Source: Yarrowia lipolytica | Lineage: Eukaryota; Ascomycota; Dipodascomycetes; Dipodascales | DNA length: 64,000 bases | Direction of reading: 5' to 3' | Assembly (NCBI RefSeq): GCF_001761485.1 | Contig: NC_090774.1 | Coordinates: 558,001-622,000, forward strand | In this document: positions 1-10,149 of the stretch, piece by piece | Layout: each line of letters starts with the position of its first letter | How positions within the stretch are numbered: position 1 is the stretch's first letter | The notes under the pieces: generated by a model | Database searches by the model: none | Told to the model about the DNA's origin: nothing | Seen by the model: the letters and a program-made list of their open reading frames with translations, nothing else | Program-made: the position numbers and the translations under genes

Positions 1-425
1 ACGTGAATGACATGATAAGCCGACTCGGCATGAGTGCGGAAATGACACCAGCGGGGTATATATGGCAATGACGATGGTATTTAGCTGGTCCGATCTTGAT
101 CCCACGTTCGACCGAACATGTCCCGATCGTCGCCACCTCTTGAATTACACCACATCCCCCAAAACATTCTTCACATTCTTGCTCCCGATACTGGATGTTC
201 CTTTGATTAAACTTCGGGTCACCTACAATCGCCTCATCCTCTCAACCGGACCTCCACTTTCTACACCAACCACACATCCCTACATCAAAAGACGTCCAAA
301 CGCGGTTCTTTTGAAGCACGGAAACCAGCAGGACACTCCCCTAGCATAACTCGTCACGTGACAATCCTTTTTATCCGCCCTACATCCAGAGTTGCGGCTT
401 TATCCAGCCACCCACCACAGCCATC
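1..425. promoter_or_regulatory. Upstream region of the first gene
   Basis: No convincing gene lies here; the open frame at 62-349 has no recognisable domain. A TATATA-like string lies near 57-63. A perfect TCACGTGAC box at 354-362 lies about 65 bases before the start codon at 426, a typical place for a bHLH (Cbf1-like) site. The start of this intergenic region is cut by the window edge. Confidence 0.4.
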
Positions 426-1178
426 ATGTACCGACCCACAACCGCTACCAGACTCAGTGTGGCTCCCTGCCGACTCATCATAAGACACAAGTCATCCAAG
501 TCACCATCTCCCGCCTCCAACGTGGCTCCCCAGCCCGTGAAGAAGGGCGAAGAAGACGAGGTCAAGGCCGACGCCAAACCCGAGGCAGCTAATAAAGCTC
601 CACAGCCCAAGACCGCCTCCACAACTGCTACATCCACATCCACTACATCCACCGCTGCATCTTCGCCTGCCCCCTCGGCACCAGCTCCTCCATACGAGAA
701 CAACCCTTACATGTTCAGTCGTAGCCACTTCACCCCAAACTTCTCGCGACACCAGAGTGGCAACACTTCGTCCCCCACCCGCATTCTCGGCATCCAGCCA
801 CACCCCTTCACCGTCAAGGAACACACCGGAGAGTCCATGAACGAGATTTTCCTCCACAAGGCGCTCGCCTCACACATGCAGCCTCTGCTGCTGAGCCTGG
901 ACGACCGAAAGAGAGAGATCCCCAGCAAGGTGTACAAGTTCCGAAACCAGCGACAGGTTCCCAAGGCCGAAAATTCGCTGTGGCTCAAGTCTGTGCTGCG
1001 ACAGCAGACGCACTCAGACATGGACCTCATTCCCCAGGAAATGCTCCAGCAGATGGTGCCCTTCCGGCCTCTCAGTGACGTTACCCGAAAGTTTTGGGAC
1101 GTCAAGATGAAGGTTGACTTCAAGCGGCAGCAGCAGCGGAAGCAGGAGCCAGAAGAAGAGGAGGATGACTCCTACTGA
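426..1178 (+). CDS. Putative mitochondrial protein of unknown function
   Basis: A 250-residue protein that I do not recognise. The first 25 or so residues are rich in R, T, S and A with no acidic residue and include RLIIRHKS, so they look like a mitochondrial targeting presequence with a cleavage site near IIR/HKS. Residues about 35-100 are low-complexity (K/E, then T/S/A/P-rich). The more conserved-looking part, about residues 95-230, is hydrophilic with no membrane segment and contains NNPYMFSRSHFTPNF and a basic tail of K/R/Q, then a run of E and D. A mitochondrial ribosomal or RNA-linked protein would fit, but this is inference. The start at 426 follows a CACGTGAC box by about 65 bases. 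The gene is convergent with PEX4. Confidence 0.75.
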   Translation: MYRPTTATRLSVAPCRLIIRHKSSKSPSPASNVAPQPVKKGEEDEVKADAKPEAANKAPQPKTASTTATSTSTTSTAASSPAPSAPAPPYENNPYMFSRSHFTPNFSRHQSGNTSSPTRILGIQPHPFTVKEHTGESMNEIFLHKALASHMQPLLLSLDDRKREIPSKVYKFRNQRQVPKAENSLWLKSVLRQQTHSDMDLIPQEMLQQMVPFRPLSDVTRKFWDVKMKVDFKRQQQRKQEPEEEEDDSY

Positions 1179-1317
1179 ACGCTTTTTTGAGCGCCGATTT
1201 TGTGTCTCACTTATATTCTAGAATGAACCCCGCTATATCATACTGGGAACATTAGAGTCCAGTTCCCACTAACTCATATAACTTATTGATTTATTACGAC
1301 GTTTTGTACCAACTACT

Positions 1318-1779
1318 CTAGTTTCCCGATGCATACTTGTTGACGTAATATCGAACCAGACCTTCCATGGCGCTTTCGTCGCCACATCGCACGAGATTGG
1401 CTGCGTCAATGTTAAGAGGCGAATCTGGTTCTGGCAGAGATAGCATGGCCGACACTGCGGTGCATGCAGAAGAGATGGTCCATGCTGGGGACCACTGCGT
1501 CTTGAGAACGTCAATGCACACCTCTCCGGTTTCAAAGTGGATGTTTGGGTGGCAGATTTTCGTTCGGAAAAACATGGTCGGTGGCTGTAGCGGGTAGTTT
1601 TCGGGGATGTTGATTTCCACCTGCCAGAGACCGTTTTCATATGCAGTGCCCTCGGTTCCTCTCATGACGGCAGTCCATTTGTAGAGATTATCGCCGTCGG
1701 CTGTGAGCGATGCTAGGCAAGGATTGGGGTCTTTCTTGTATGCTGCCAGCTCCTTGATGAGTCGTTTCTGGGAGGCCAT
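1318..1779 (-). CDS. PEX4: Ubiquitin-conjugating enzyme E2, peroxin-4 type
   Basis: The 153-residue core starting MASQKRLIKEL is a complete E2 (UBC) fold: N-terminal helix, the YPLQPPTMFFRTKICHPN segment, and the active-site cysteine in GEVCIDVLK, followed by W-S-P-A. Pex4 ubiquitinates the cysteine of the receptor Pex5 at the peroxisome membrane so that Pex5 can be recycled, and is normally anchored by Pex22. I chose the ATG at 1779 because it gives the standard E2 N-terminus. The frame stays open for 94 codons upstream, with an ATG at 1965, and encodes a strongly hydrophobic stretch, so a longer membrane-anchored 215-residue form is possible (see findings). The gene is divergent from RRD2. 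Assignment to Pex4 rather than another E2 rests on overall resemblance. Confidence 0.85.
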   Translation of the reverse strand: MASQKRLIKELAAYKKDPNPCLASLTADGDNLYKWTAVMRGTEGTAYENGLWQVEINIPENYPLQPPTMFFRTKICHPNIHFETGEVCIDVLKTQWSPAWTISSACTAVSAMLSLPEPDSPLNIDAANLVRCGDESAMEGLVRYYVNKYASGN

Positions 1780-2199
1780 TTTCAGAGCGTATGATTGTGC
1801 TTGAGTAGATGTTAGGGCGATGGCTAGGGCGGCAAGAGCGAGCTTAAGAGACACAAATGTGACGCAGAAGACAAATAACAGAAATGCGGCGGTAACGAGA
1901 TAGCTCAGAGAGGTTGCGACGAAAAACCAGACGTTGACGGTGGAGATCCGAGGTAGAGATTTCATGCGATGCAAGCCATAGGTACAGTAATATATCACAT
2001 GCGTCAGTTGGGAGGAGAAAAGTGCTGTGTCACGGGGGTTGGGGTCCAACCTTACACGCACTGTAGCTTAATATCAACGGTCGTCCTGGGGGGCGTTGGA
2101 GTAAGGTTTTTACCTTGCATAACCACACAGAATAATCGGCATCGCGATACTTAGACAGCACTACAGTACCACTTCAACACAGCGCACAATTTTATCAAC

Positions 2200-3336
2200 A
2201 TGTCACACTCACACCCGGTACGGCGAATTCTGTCGCCCAAAGATCTGGAAATATTTGGCGCCAGTGACACAAAAAAGCAAGTGTTTGGGTTCGTGAAGGT
2301 GCTCAACTACTATGTGGTGGGCAAGGGCAACTCATACGAGACGCTGAAGCACCCAATCATTGGCAAATTGGTGGCCATTCTCGACAAGGTGATTGATCTT
2401 GTCGCCAAGTATCCGCCTGAAGATGCTACGTCGTCACGGTTCGGAAAACCTGAGTTCAGAGATTTCCATCAGGCTCTGGAGGAGAACGCCAAGGACTGGA
2501 TCTCGGATTTGGGAGAGTTGGAGGACTGGCAGCTCGTGGAGCTCTGTACATATTTCGCTGCCTCTTTTGGTGACCGAACGCGAATTGATTTCGGATCTGG
2601 CCACGAGCTCAACTTTATCTGTTTCCTCTTCTGTCTGAGGCAGCTGGGTCTGCTTGATGTGCCAGAGTACAATCCTGAGGTGCACGATCCAACAGGAGAG
2701 GCCAAGAATGCCAAGTGTGTGGAAGATGAGACTGATTCCTCTGCAGCAGTTTTGACGGTGTTTGTCCAGTATCTTAAGACCATGCGTGCTGTTCAAGCAA
2801 GCTATTGGCTGGAGCCTGCAGGCTCTCATGGTGTCTGGGGTCTCGATGACTACCACTTCCTACCCTTCATGTTTGGATCTGCCCAGCTTGCATGCCACAA
2901 GTACCTGCGGCCGTTATCCATCCACGACATGGAGATGTTGGATATGTGGAAGCATGAGTATCTGTACATGGGTTGCATCCACTTCATCAACAGTGTCAAG
3001 ACCACTGCTTCTCTGAGATGGCATTCCCCCATGCTGGATGACATCTCCGGAGTCAAGACCTGGGCCAAGGTGAACCAGGGTATGGTTAAGATGTACGACG
3101 CTGAGGTTCTGAGCAAGCTCCCCATTCTCCAGCATTTCATGTTCGGTCAGCTGATCAAGGCTCCTGAGGGGGTGTCACCTCCTCCTGATCCCAATGCTGA
3201 AGTGCAGCACATTCACAACCATTGGGCTGACTGTTGTGGAATCAAGGTGCCCAGTGCCATTGCAGCCTCTGAGATGAGCCAGAAACCTGGAGATCTGCGC
3301 AAACTGCGTGGTTCCGGTGTTTTGCCTTTTGATTAG
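2200..3336 (+). CDS. RRD2: Protein phosphatase 2A activator (PTPA/RRD family)
   Basis: A 378-residue protein of the PTPA family, peptidyl-prolyl cis/trans isomerases that load metal and activate PP2A catalytic subunits and act downstream of TOR signalling. Visible family marks are GSGHELNF near residue 131, VWGLDDYHFLPFMFGSAQ near residue 212, and the C-terminal block HFMFGQLIKAP. The length is near that of yeast Rrd2 (358) and there is no long C-terminal extension, which is why I prefer RRD2 over RRD1; that choice is inference. The start at 2200 gives the short N-terminus ending in RRILSPKDLEIF typical of the family. It shares a divergent promoter of a few hundred bases with PEX4 and is convergent with the next gene 129 bases away. 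Confidence 0.85.
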   Translation: MSHSHPVRRILSPKDLEIFGASDTKKQVFGFVKVLNYYVVGKGNSYETLKHPIIGKLVAILDKVIDLVAKYPPEDATSSRFGKPEFRDFHQALEENAKDWISDLGELEDWQLVELCTYFAASFGDRTRIDFGSGHELNFICFLFCLRQLGLLDVPEYNPEVHDPTGEAKNAKCVEDETDSSAAVLTVFVQYLKTMRAVQASYWLEPAGSHGVWGLDDYHFLPFMFGSAQLACHKYLRPLSIHDMEMLDMWKHEYLYMGCIHFINSVKTTASLRWHSPMLDDISGVKTWAKVNQGMVKMYDAEVLSKLPILQHFMFGQLIKAPEGVSPPPDPNAEVQHIHNHWADCCGIKVPSAIAASEMSQKPGDLRKLRGSGVLPFD

Positions 3337-3465
3337 GCAATCCCCAGCTTCCATTGGCACGAAATTATACAATAGATAGGCATATAAACTACGATACAAT
3401 ACAGGATGAGGTAATGATTAGATGATATGGCGAATAAGCAAAATAAATATAGGTGACCGGGGTAG

Positions 3466-4953
3466 CTAGACCTCAGAGGGATCTCCGAGGTAGAAGCACT
3501 GGAACGAGAGGCTGTTTACAGTGGACCCAACCAAAACGCCGTTTCTCTTGTGCCAGACAATCTTCTTTCGATCATTCTGGCCCACGGGTACCGTGCAGAA
3601 TTGAAAGGTAGACATGTCTAGCACACCTCTGGAGAAGACCAGGTGTTTGCCAAACTGAACAGGGTGTACGTCGGCAACGAACCCATACTTTTCGGGGATC
3701 AAGTAAGCCTTGACTGAATCAGTAGAGCAATCGTAGATTATTCTCCACGATGCGAGCCTACCCTCTTTGAATATGACCAGGTTGTCTCCAAAAGTTAGAA
3801 TGCGGTGATGCCACCACTGTTTTCCTCTCAAATTGCCATTCTTCTGCGTTCGAGAAATATGGCTGACTGACAGAACAAGCTTATAATGAGGCAGGGGGGA
3901 ATTTAGAGAGCTGGTCAGGAGGTAAATGTAGTGAACATCTTCCTTGTATGACTCCACCAAAAAGAGATTCGAAGTTGGACTTCCAGCCAGTGCCAGTGCG
4001 TACTTCTCGTTTTTCTGAGGTAGAAATGTGTAGAATTGTGAAGCGTAAGACGCTTCTTTCACGTAGGGCTGAAAGCAACGAATGATGCAAATCTCTGTGG
4101 GTCCTGAGAGAGAAGCCTTGTAGCTGGTGCTGAAAAGAGCAGCAACGACTCTGTTGCTAGATGCCTCACCGAGGTGGAAGTAATTCGAGCAAATTCTGAC
4201 ATTCCACCAGTAGCTGGGATCGCCCACATTCAAGCAGTCTGTGTTTGGAATGGTGCGCAGAGTTGTGTTAGTCGATTTGTCCTTCGACGCACGAGGTGCT
4301 GGCTGGTGGATCCAAGGAGTCATGGCGCCGGTTATGGGATTGAAGAAGGCATGGGTGGACTTGCCAGATATGACGTAGCCCTCAGTGATGGGATTCACCA
4401 CAGACCCGGGGGTATAAAGCTCCTGCGACACCTTGAGAGTCTCCTGGAAGTGGCTGGAAAAGTTCCGTGGGTCGTACTCTGTTGCACTCTTGGGTTCGAA
4501 AAACAAGTCAACCCAATCGAAACATTGAGGTGGGTCGACTGACTGATCAACATCTGTGGAATCACCGGTATCACCGACCATCATCCATCCGGGAATGAAC
4601 TTCTGAGGGACAATCTTGGTCGCGACTTTCTCCTCGGTAATCTCCAGAGTGGTATCATCTTCCGAGGGGGGTTGCGTGGTCTGTGTAGTGTCGGACTCGT
4701 GGACAGCAGCAAAGGTAGTCTCCCAAGCCTCGGGAGCCAAAGGAAAGACTACCCGAGATTTCTCAATGGTTTCAATGTCCCATTGGAAGTCAGCAACAGG
4801 ACCGTCATTGCTGAAGTCGACCTCAAAGGCGGTGATGAGAGGATTGGCAGCAACAGGAACAGGTTCGGTGGACTTGGGTCGTAGCGTGGCCTTGCTCTTG
4901 GCCGGTGGCAGGGCCTTTTTCTTGGAAATCTTGAAGCTGTGGTGGATTGCCAT
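3466..4953 (-). CDS. Unrecognised soluble protein, possible beta-propeller
   Basis: A 495-residue protein that I cannot assign. The ATG at 4953 (MAIHHSFKISKKKALPPAKS) is chosen because further upstream the frame enters the region before ESA1 and encodes random-looking hydrophobic sequence; another ATG lies at 4989. There is a basic N-terminus, an acidic disordered part to about residue 150, then repeated short beta-strand-like segments (for example KYALALAGSPTSNLFLVES and HRILTFGDNLVIFKEGRLASWRII) spaced as in a WD-like propeller but without clear WD signatures. No signal peptide or membrane segment is seen. A scaffold or nuclear role would be a guess. It lies in tandem behind ESA1 with 185 bases between them. 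Confidence 0.7.
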   Translation of the reverse strand: MAIHHSFKISKKKALPPAKSKATLRPKSTEPVPVAANPLITAFEVDFSNDGPVADFQWDIETIEKSRVVFPLAPEAWETTFAAVHESDTTQTTQPPSEDDTTLEITEEKVATKIVPQKFIPGWMMVGDTGDSTDVDQSVDPPQCFDWVDLFFEPKSATEYDPRNFSSHFQETLKVSQELYTPGSVVNPITEGYVISGKSTHAFFNPITGAMTPWIHQPAPRASKDKSTNTTLRTIPNTDCLNVGDPSYWWNVRICSNYFHLGEASSNRVVAALFSTSYKASLSGPTEICIIRCFQPYVKEASYASQFYTFLPQKNEKYALALAGSPTSNLFLVESYKEDVHYIYLLTSSLNSPLPHYKLVLSVSHISRTQKNGNLRGKQWWHHRILTFGDNLVIFKEGRLASWRIIYDCSTDSVKAYLIPEKYGFVADVHPVQFGKHLVFSRGVLDMSTFQFCTVPVGQNDRKKIVWHKRNGVLVGSTVNSLSFQCFYLGDPSEV

Positions 4954-5138
4954 CGCGTATGGGTGTCCGGATGAGTAAAATACATACATTGTGATTCCAA
5001 TTATATAAATATTGAGATGATTGCAAGACATTGGCCCTGTAACGGGTGACAAGCTGATAATAAATATGAACAAGTGCGGTTGAGGCACACTTCTTTGTTC
5101 TGCGCCATACCTGACTGCAGCTGATAAGGACGGATTTT

Positions 5139-6548
5139 TTACCAAGCAAACCGCAGCTGTGCAGCTGTGAATACGGGGGGCTTCCACTTGAGGAGCTCCG
5201 AGTTGACCTTTCGGCGCCGCTTTTTGAGCATCTTTTCATACTTTTCGCACACACTGTCTGTCAAACAAATGATGTGTTGGCCCTTGTAGTACTTGAGCAT
5301 GTTGTATGTCTGCAGGGTATGCAGCACATCTGTAGTGGTCATGGCGGTCACGGAGGCAATGTCTTCGATTGTCATCTCCTGCTTACCCTTCTCCATGAGC
5401 AACTCAATAATGGTGTCTGCCCAATAGGCTCGGTATGACAGCAGACCCAGATCTGAAAGAGGCTTTTCTGGGGAACCAGTCTTGCCCTCAGCCTTGGAAA
5501 GGGCATATGAGAAGTCAATAAGAAGGCGGCCATAACCGTGACGCTGGTATTGCGGCAGTGTGAGAATACAAGCGACATTGTATCCCTCAGCAGACTCCTT
5601 CTCCTTGGAAAAGTATCCTACCAGATGGTGACCCTTCTCATCTCGTCGAGTCATGCAGTAGAAAAGGAAGGGGTCCACATCGTAGTAGAGAGTCTTATGA
5701 TCCAGGAAAAGCTTTGAAAGGAGACACAGGTTTCGGCACCATGTTCTCTGCTTTCTGCCGTCAATCTCGAAGAAACTGACTGCCTCATCTCGATAGATTT
5801 CGTTCCCAGGAGGATGTCTCAGAGTGGATTTGGATCTGAACCGCTCAAACTGCTTCTTGGACCCGAAATAACACAGGGTAAAGTCGCAAATGTAGATTTC
5901 ATCTTCTTCGGTCAGCTCGATAGGATAGGGAGAAAAGTACCACGGTTCGATGACATGATTGCCTAGAACAATTCTCTGTAAATTTCGAACTCGAGCCACC
6001 TCATGACTGCTCTGTGTCATACTTCCTCCAGTTCTGAGCTTCTCAATCTCCTCGTCACGGTTGAAATTGTCGGGGTCCTGGGTGGTGCCGTTAACCTGGA
6101 GGTTGTCCAGGTCCATGACATCTTCCGAATTGGCTCCAGGAGTAGTTGCAGCCGAATCTGTGAGCTTCTGCTTCTTGGAGGGGTTCTTCTTCTTCTCCTT
6201 GCTGCTCTCCTTTGCAGCACCACTGAGAGGCTTCTTGGGCTTCTCTGGCTCGGGCCAAATGACACCCTGTGACAAGTCGACTCGAGTAGCCGCAATACGC
6301 TCATCCAGACGCTTGTTGAACTCGACGTAGTGCACATAGAACTCGAGGTTACCACGTCTCATTTGCACGCTGAGAATTTCAGCAACTCGGTCCTCACCGT
6401 CTTTCTCGACGTGGACTTTGCAGCCCACACGGAGCTCGTTGATTGCCACGTTCATGTCGACCTTCTGAACGGGCGCAGGAGTCTCCTCGGACCCCGAGGC
6501 TTTGCCGTTGGTTTTGCCGTTGGGCAAGTCTGCTTCTGCGAGAGCCAT
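5139..6548 (-). CDS. ESA1: Histone acetyltransferase ESA1 (MYST family, NuA4 catalytic subunit)
   Basis: A 469-residue MYST acetyltransferase. Residues about 30-100 form the Tudor-knot/chromo barrel, followed by a K/E-rich linker. The MYST domain starts near residue 195: [18 protein letters not shown] (the zinc-finger position, degenerate as in yeast Esa1), [12 protein letters not shown], the catalytic cysteine in [12 protein letters not shown], the acetyl-CoA loop QRHGYGRLL, and the general-base glutamate in [11 protein letters not shown]. It ends in [14 protein letters not shown], as in yeast Esa1. It acetylates histones H4 and H2A within NuA4 for transcription and DNA repair. A CACGTGA box at 6666-6671 lies about 120 bases upstream. 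Interestingly, another likely NuA4 member, a Bdc1-like protein, is found at 39.6 kb. Confidence 0.97.
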   Translation of the reverse strand: MALAEADLPNGKTNGKASGSEETPAPVQKVDMNVAINELRVGCKVHVEKDGEDRVAEILSVQMRRGNLEFYVHYVEFNKRLDERIAATRVDLSQGVIWPEPEKPKKPLSGAAKESSKEKKKNPSKKQKLTDSAATTPGANSEDVMDLDNLQVNGTTQDPDNFNRDEEIEKLRTGGSMTQSSHEVARVRNLQRIVLGNHVIEPWYFSPYPIELTEEDEIYICDFTLCYFGSKKQFERFRSKSTLRHPPGNEIYRDEAVSFFEIDGRKQRTWCRNLCLLSKLFLDHKTLYYDVDPFLFYCMTRRDEKGHHLVGYFSKEKESAEGYNVACILTLPQYQRHGYGRLLIDFSYALSKAEGKTGSPEKPLSDLGLLSYRAYWADTIIELLMEKGKQEMTIEDIASVTAMTTTDVLHTLQTYNMLKYYKGQHIICLTDSVCEKYEKMLKKRRRKVNSELLKWKPPVFTAAQLRFAW

Positions 6549-7086
6549 CTTTGGAGGTGTTGTGAGCGACAGTAAACTGCCTGGGTGTTATATAGCTTCG
6601 TCGCGCTATTGCTCGTTGATGTTCGGGTGGCGACAAAATTTTGATAAACTGAAAATAGTTATGGTCACGTGATGTTGGGAGATGAGTACAGCCACCTTAA
6701 TAGAGACAGGAATGTGCCAGTTACTGTAGGGGGGAATTTACGAAATATCGTCTTGTTATATGATATTATTCAGTTATTAAATCTGCGATTATATTGGTGA
6801 AACACACATATATCCAACTGTACAAGTACAATGTACATGTAGTTGTTATTTCATTTTTATTTGGAGACCATCCATTTTTATGTTTCCGGAAAAAAATGAA
6901 AATTGTATAAGTATGGTTCTGGAATTGGGTCCATATACTGTGCCTGTATTGGTACCACTGGCCTACAAGTAGAGCGAAGGCTGAAAAGGAGGGAAAGCAA
7001 AACAAAAGAATGACAACGCCAACCAATACAATTGTACTTGTAACTAAAAATACATTAAATATGCGAAATTCTGATACACCATCCCT
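6549..7086. other. Intergenic region, ESA1 promoter and PRP46 3' side
   Basis: No gene is supported in this 538-base stretch. The ESA1-proximal part carries a CACGTG box at 6666-6671. The rest is AT-rich and holds the 3' side of PRP46. Confidence 0.5.
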
Positions 7087-8412
7087 CTAATAGGTCTGGT
7101 ATATCTTGGGTTTCCATTCGAGACCGGGATCACTTTCTGCTGTGGCATTGGGCTTCTCGCGCCACATTTTGATGCTCTTGTCAGCCTCACAGGTGATGAG
7201 GCGAAGACCAGTCTTGTCGAAACTGGAGTCGAAAATACCGTTTTCACTCTCGATAGATCCTGGGATGGGAATAGACTGGGTGCTCTGGAACATATGTCCA
7301 GTCTTCCAGTCATAAAAGCCAATAGAGCCGTTGTCGCCTCCCGAAAACATGACGTTGTCTTGGTTAACGGACAGGGTATTGATGATAGCGTTCTGGTCGT
7401 CGTAGTTGAGCACTAGATCGCCCTCGGGACACTTCCATTGCTTACTGGAGTTAGCAGAGGCCGTGGAGAAAGTGAACTCCTCGGGATGTAAAGTGAGGCC
7501 TCGCACACTCTTCTTGTGATGCGTGAGCGTTGTCATGGTCTTCCCGGCCTGTAGGTTCCACAGTCGCACAGTCTCATCTGCCGAAGCTGTAATCACCTGG
7601 GGTTCAGAGGCCTGGAACTTGACTCTGTTGATAGTCGACTTGTGTCCACTGAGAACAACCACAGGGTCACGAGTACGAATGTCCCACACACGGGCCACAG
7701 CGTCTCGACCAGCAGACACTAGGACATCCAGAGTAGGATGAATGTCCAGCGAGTAGACTGCAGAGAGATGGCCATGGTAGTGTCGAACGACCTTGTTAGT
7801 TTCCAGATCCCAACACTTGACCATCTTGTCTTCACCTCCCGAAAACATGTAAGGATGTCGTGGCGACACTCCCAATGCTCTAACACCCATAATGTGTCCT
7901 GTGAGAGTCAGTCGCAATTTTCCTGTAGCCAGATCCCAGATCTTGATAGTCTTGTCTGCAGAACCTGTAGCAAACCACTGGTTCTCTGGTTCAACACAAA
8001 CAGATCTCACCCAGCCCTGATGGCCTGTAATGACTCTGTAGATCTCCCATGGTGCGTGCCACGCCGGTTTCGACTGTGTAAGGTTGGCTCCGAGATTAGT
8101 GAGACTGTCGTGTGTAGTTGGTTGGCTTGCAGAGGGCGTGTGTTTCGTGAGTGCCGAGGAAGAAGCTCCCATCAGAGCCTTCTGGCCGCTCTGAGATCCT
8201 CCTGCGATTCGCTGGACTGCCACACCTCCTGTGGCTTCCACTGCCAAACCCTTCTCTGCCATTTTGGCAGCCACCTGCTTTGCTAGGTATGGTGGAAGTT
8301 CGAGGTTCTGGAACTCCCTGAGTTTTTGAGCACGTCGGATATTTCGAGAGGGTTCATTTTCGCCGGTCGCGAGAGTACCATACTCTGGAAACAGGTCTTT
8401 GGCGACAGGCAT
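7087..8412 (-). CDS. PRP46: Pre-mRNA-splicing factor PRP46 (WD40, PLRG1/PRL1 family)
   Basis: A 441-residue protein from the ATG at 8412; the frame is open further upstream but only a TTG is available there. Residues about 120-440 form a seven-bladed WD40 propeller with classic repeats such as [39 protein letters not shown] and [18 protein letters not shown]. The family hallmark is the conserved first block ([12 protein letters not shown]) shared with human PLRG1 and plant PRL1. Prp46 is a core component of the NineTeen-complex-associated spliceosome and binds Prp45 and Cef1. The N-terminal 100 residues are flexible and contain [17 protein letters not shown], also typical. It is divergent from PHB1, with 314 bases between the start codons. 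Confidence 0.95.
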   Translation of the reverse strand: MPVAKDLFPEYGTLATGENEPSRNIRRAQKLREFQNLELPPYLAKQVAAKMAEKGLAVEATGGVAVQRIAGGSQSGQKALMGASSSALTKHTPSASQPTTHDSLTNLGANLTQSKPAWHAPWEIYRVITGHQGWVRSVCVEPENQWFATGSADKTIKIWDLATGKLRLTLTGHIMGVRALGVSPRHPYMFSGGEDKMVKCWDLETNKVVRHYHGHLSAVYSLDIHPTLDVLVSAGRDAVARVWDIRTRDPVVVLSGHKSTINRVKFQASEPQVITASADETVRLWNLQAGKTMTTLTHHKKSVRGLTLHPEEFTFSTASANSSKQWKCPEGDLVLNYDDQNAIINTLSVNQDNVMFSGGDNGSIGFYDWKTGHMFQSTQSIPIPGSIESENGIFDSSFDKTGLRLITCEADKSIKMWREKPNATAESDPGLEWKPKIYQTY

Positions 8413-8726
8413 GTGTGGATTACAAGTTCCTTGTAGTCTCTGATTATGACGGCTGAAATGTTCATGCAAGTTATTCAGATAGCCTTGTACAGGTTATGAG
8501 TGGTGTGAGCAGGGGAACAAGTTGGAAACTGGATAAACGAAATATGATTGGCCAGATTCAACTCTGCTTCAAAAATGAAACAATTCTTCTTTCACACTCC
8601 AGATATTACTCCCCCTGAGCCTCGTTTTCGGTTACTGTAACCCTCCCCTAATTATCGTTGTGCTCTTGAACTGGGAGGCGTCCACATAAACTTTTACACC
8701 ATTTCCTCTTTCTCCCCACCGCAACC
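8413..8726. promoter_or_regulatory. Divergent promoter between PRP46 and PHB1
   Basis: A 314-base region between two divergent start codons. No gene is seen. The PHB1-proximal half is C/T-rich (for example ACCATTTCCTCTTTCTCC just before the ATG), as usual for transcription start regions in this yeast. Confidence 0.45.
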
Positions 8727-9740
8727 ATGTCCAACAGATTATTGGGAGTCCTTACAAGTGAGTATTGAAAGGCTGGAAAGGGAAGATGAGTCCATACATA
8801 AGTTCAATGTGCCATTGCGAATATCCTGACACCAAACAATGGCATGTTTGCCAACTTGGCGTGGGGGTGCCGCACCGCACATCCACAGCAACACGCAATC
8901 TCGAGACCCCATACTAACCCAGCCATCGCCATTCCTGTCGGTGTTGGCATCACCTTGATGCAGTCCGCCATGTACGACGTTCGTGGTGGCTACCGAGCTG
9001 TCATCTTCGACCGTCTTGCCGGTGTCAAGCAGAACGTGATCGGAGAGGGAACCCACTTCCTCGTTCCCTGGCTCCAGAAGGACATTATCTTCGATGTCCG
9101 AACCAAGCCCCGAAACATCGCCACCACCACCGGATCCAAGGATCTGCAGATGGTTTCTCTGACCCTGCGAGTTCTGCACCGACCCGTCATTTCCCAGCTT
9201 CCCCACATCTACCAGTCTCTTGGTCTCGACTACGACGAGCGAGTCCTGCCCTCCATTGGTAACGAGGTGCTCAAGTCTATTGTCGCTCAATTCGATGCCG
9301 CCGAGCTCATTACCCAGCGAGAGGTTGTTTCCGCCCGAATTCGAGAGGATCTTGTCAAGCGAGCCGGTGAGTTCAACATTGCCCTCGAGGATGTCTCCAT
9401 TACCCACATGACCTTCGGAAAGGAGTTCACCAAGGCCGTTGAGCAGAAGCAAATTGCCCAGCAGGATGCCGAGCGAGCCCGATTCATCGTCGAGAAGGCC
9501 GAGCAGGAGCGACAAGCCGCCGTTATCCGAGCTGAGGGAGAAGCCGAGTCCGCCGAGGCCATTTCCAAGGCTCTTGAGAAGGCCGGTGATGGTCTGCTCT
9601 TGATTCGACGAATCGAGGCCTCCAAGGAGATTGCCACCACTCTTGCCCAGTCCAACAACGTCACTTACCTGCCCAAGGGAGGCAACGGATCCAATGGCGC
9701 TTCCTCTGGCAACTCTCTTCTTCTCAACGTCGGAAGATAA
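8727..9740 (+). CDS. PHB1: Prohibitin 1, spliced
   Basis: Two exons: 8727-8757 and 8923-9740, with an intron of 165 bases (GTGAGT at 8758; TACTAACCCAG ending at 8922). The joined reading frame begins [19 protein letters not shown] and gives 282 residues, matching the family length (yeast Phb1 has 287). An N-terminal membrane anchor is followed by the SPFH/prohibitin domain ([54 protein letters not shown]) and a C-terminal coiled coil ([20 protein letters not shown]). Phb1 and Phb2 form the ring complex of the mitochondrial inner membrane that holds the m-AAA protease and stabilises new respiratory subunits. Without splicing the first exon is lost, so the intron is required. Confidence 0.97.
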
Positions 9741-10149
9741 TTGTATATAGATATTTTGTAACTAAACTTGACACACTGAATGATAGGTTTTGATGATTTC
9801 GATGCAAGTACAAGTAGCGCCACTGGTACTCGTAGTGTAGCGATAGCGTGTCCAGATGTTGGTTATAATATTTGTGGTCGTGGAACACCAGACTTTATGA
9901 AGTGCATTCGTACCATAAAGCTACAACTATGAAAGAATATTAATAATAATTGGGAGCCTGACAAAAGAGTCCCTTTGCAATATAGGAATATTGACTCTAC
10001 GATACTCCTGTCTCTTGTACCGTTTGTTGTGTTGTCCACATTGTCCACCCCAGCTGCTTCACTCACTCACACCATGAAAGTTCGAAAATGCAGGACAGGA
10101 ATAATTATTTCTGGGTGTCGTCTGGGAGTCTGACACAACACCATACGTC
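9741..10149. other. Intergenic region between PHB1 and the RMP1-like gene
   Basis: A 409-base region holding the PHB1 3' end and the promoter of the next gene. I see no gene, RNA gene or repeat. Confidence 0.4.

Noticed and set aside
1800-1860. CTAAC string upstream of PEX4 as the end of an intron
   Set aside because: No CAG or TAG follows before the ATG at 1779 and no GTGAGT lies upstream on that strand.
8739-9515. 258-codon open frame antisense to PHB1
   Set aside because: Shadow of the spliced PHB1 gene; crosses its intron.
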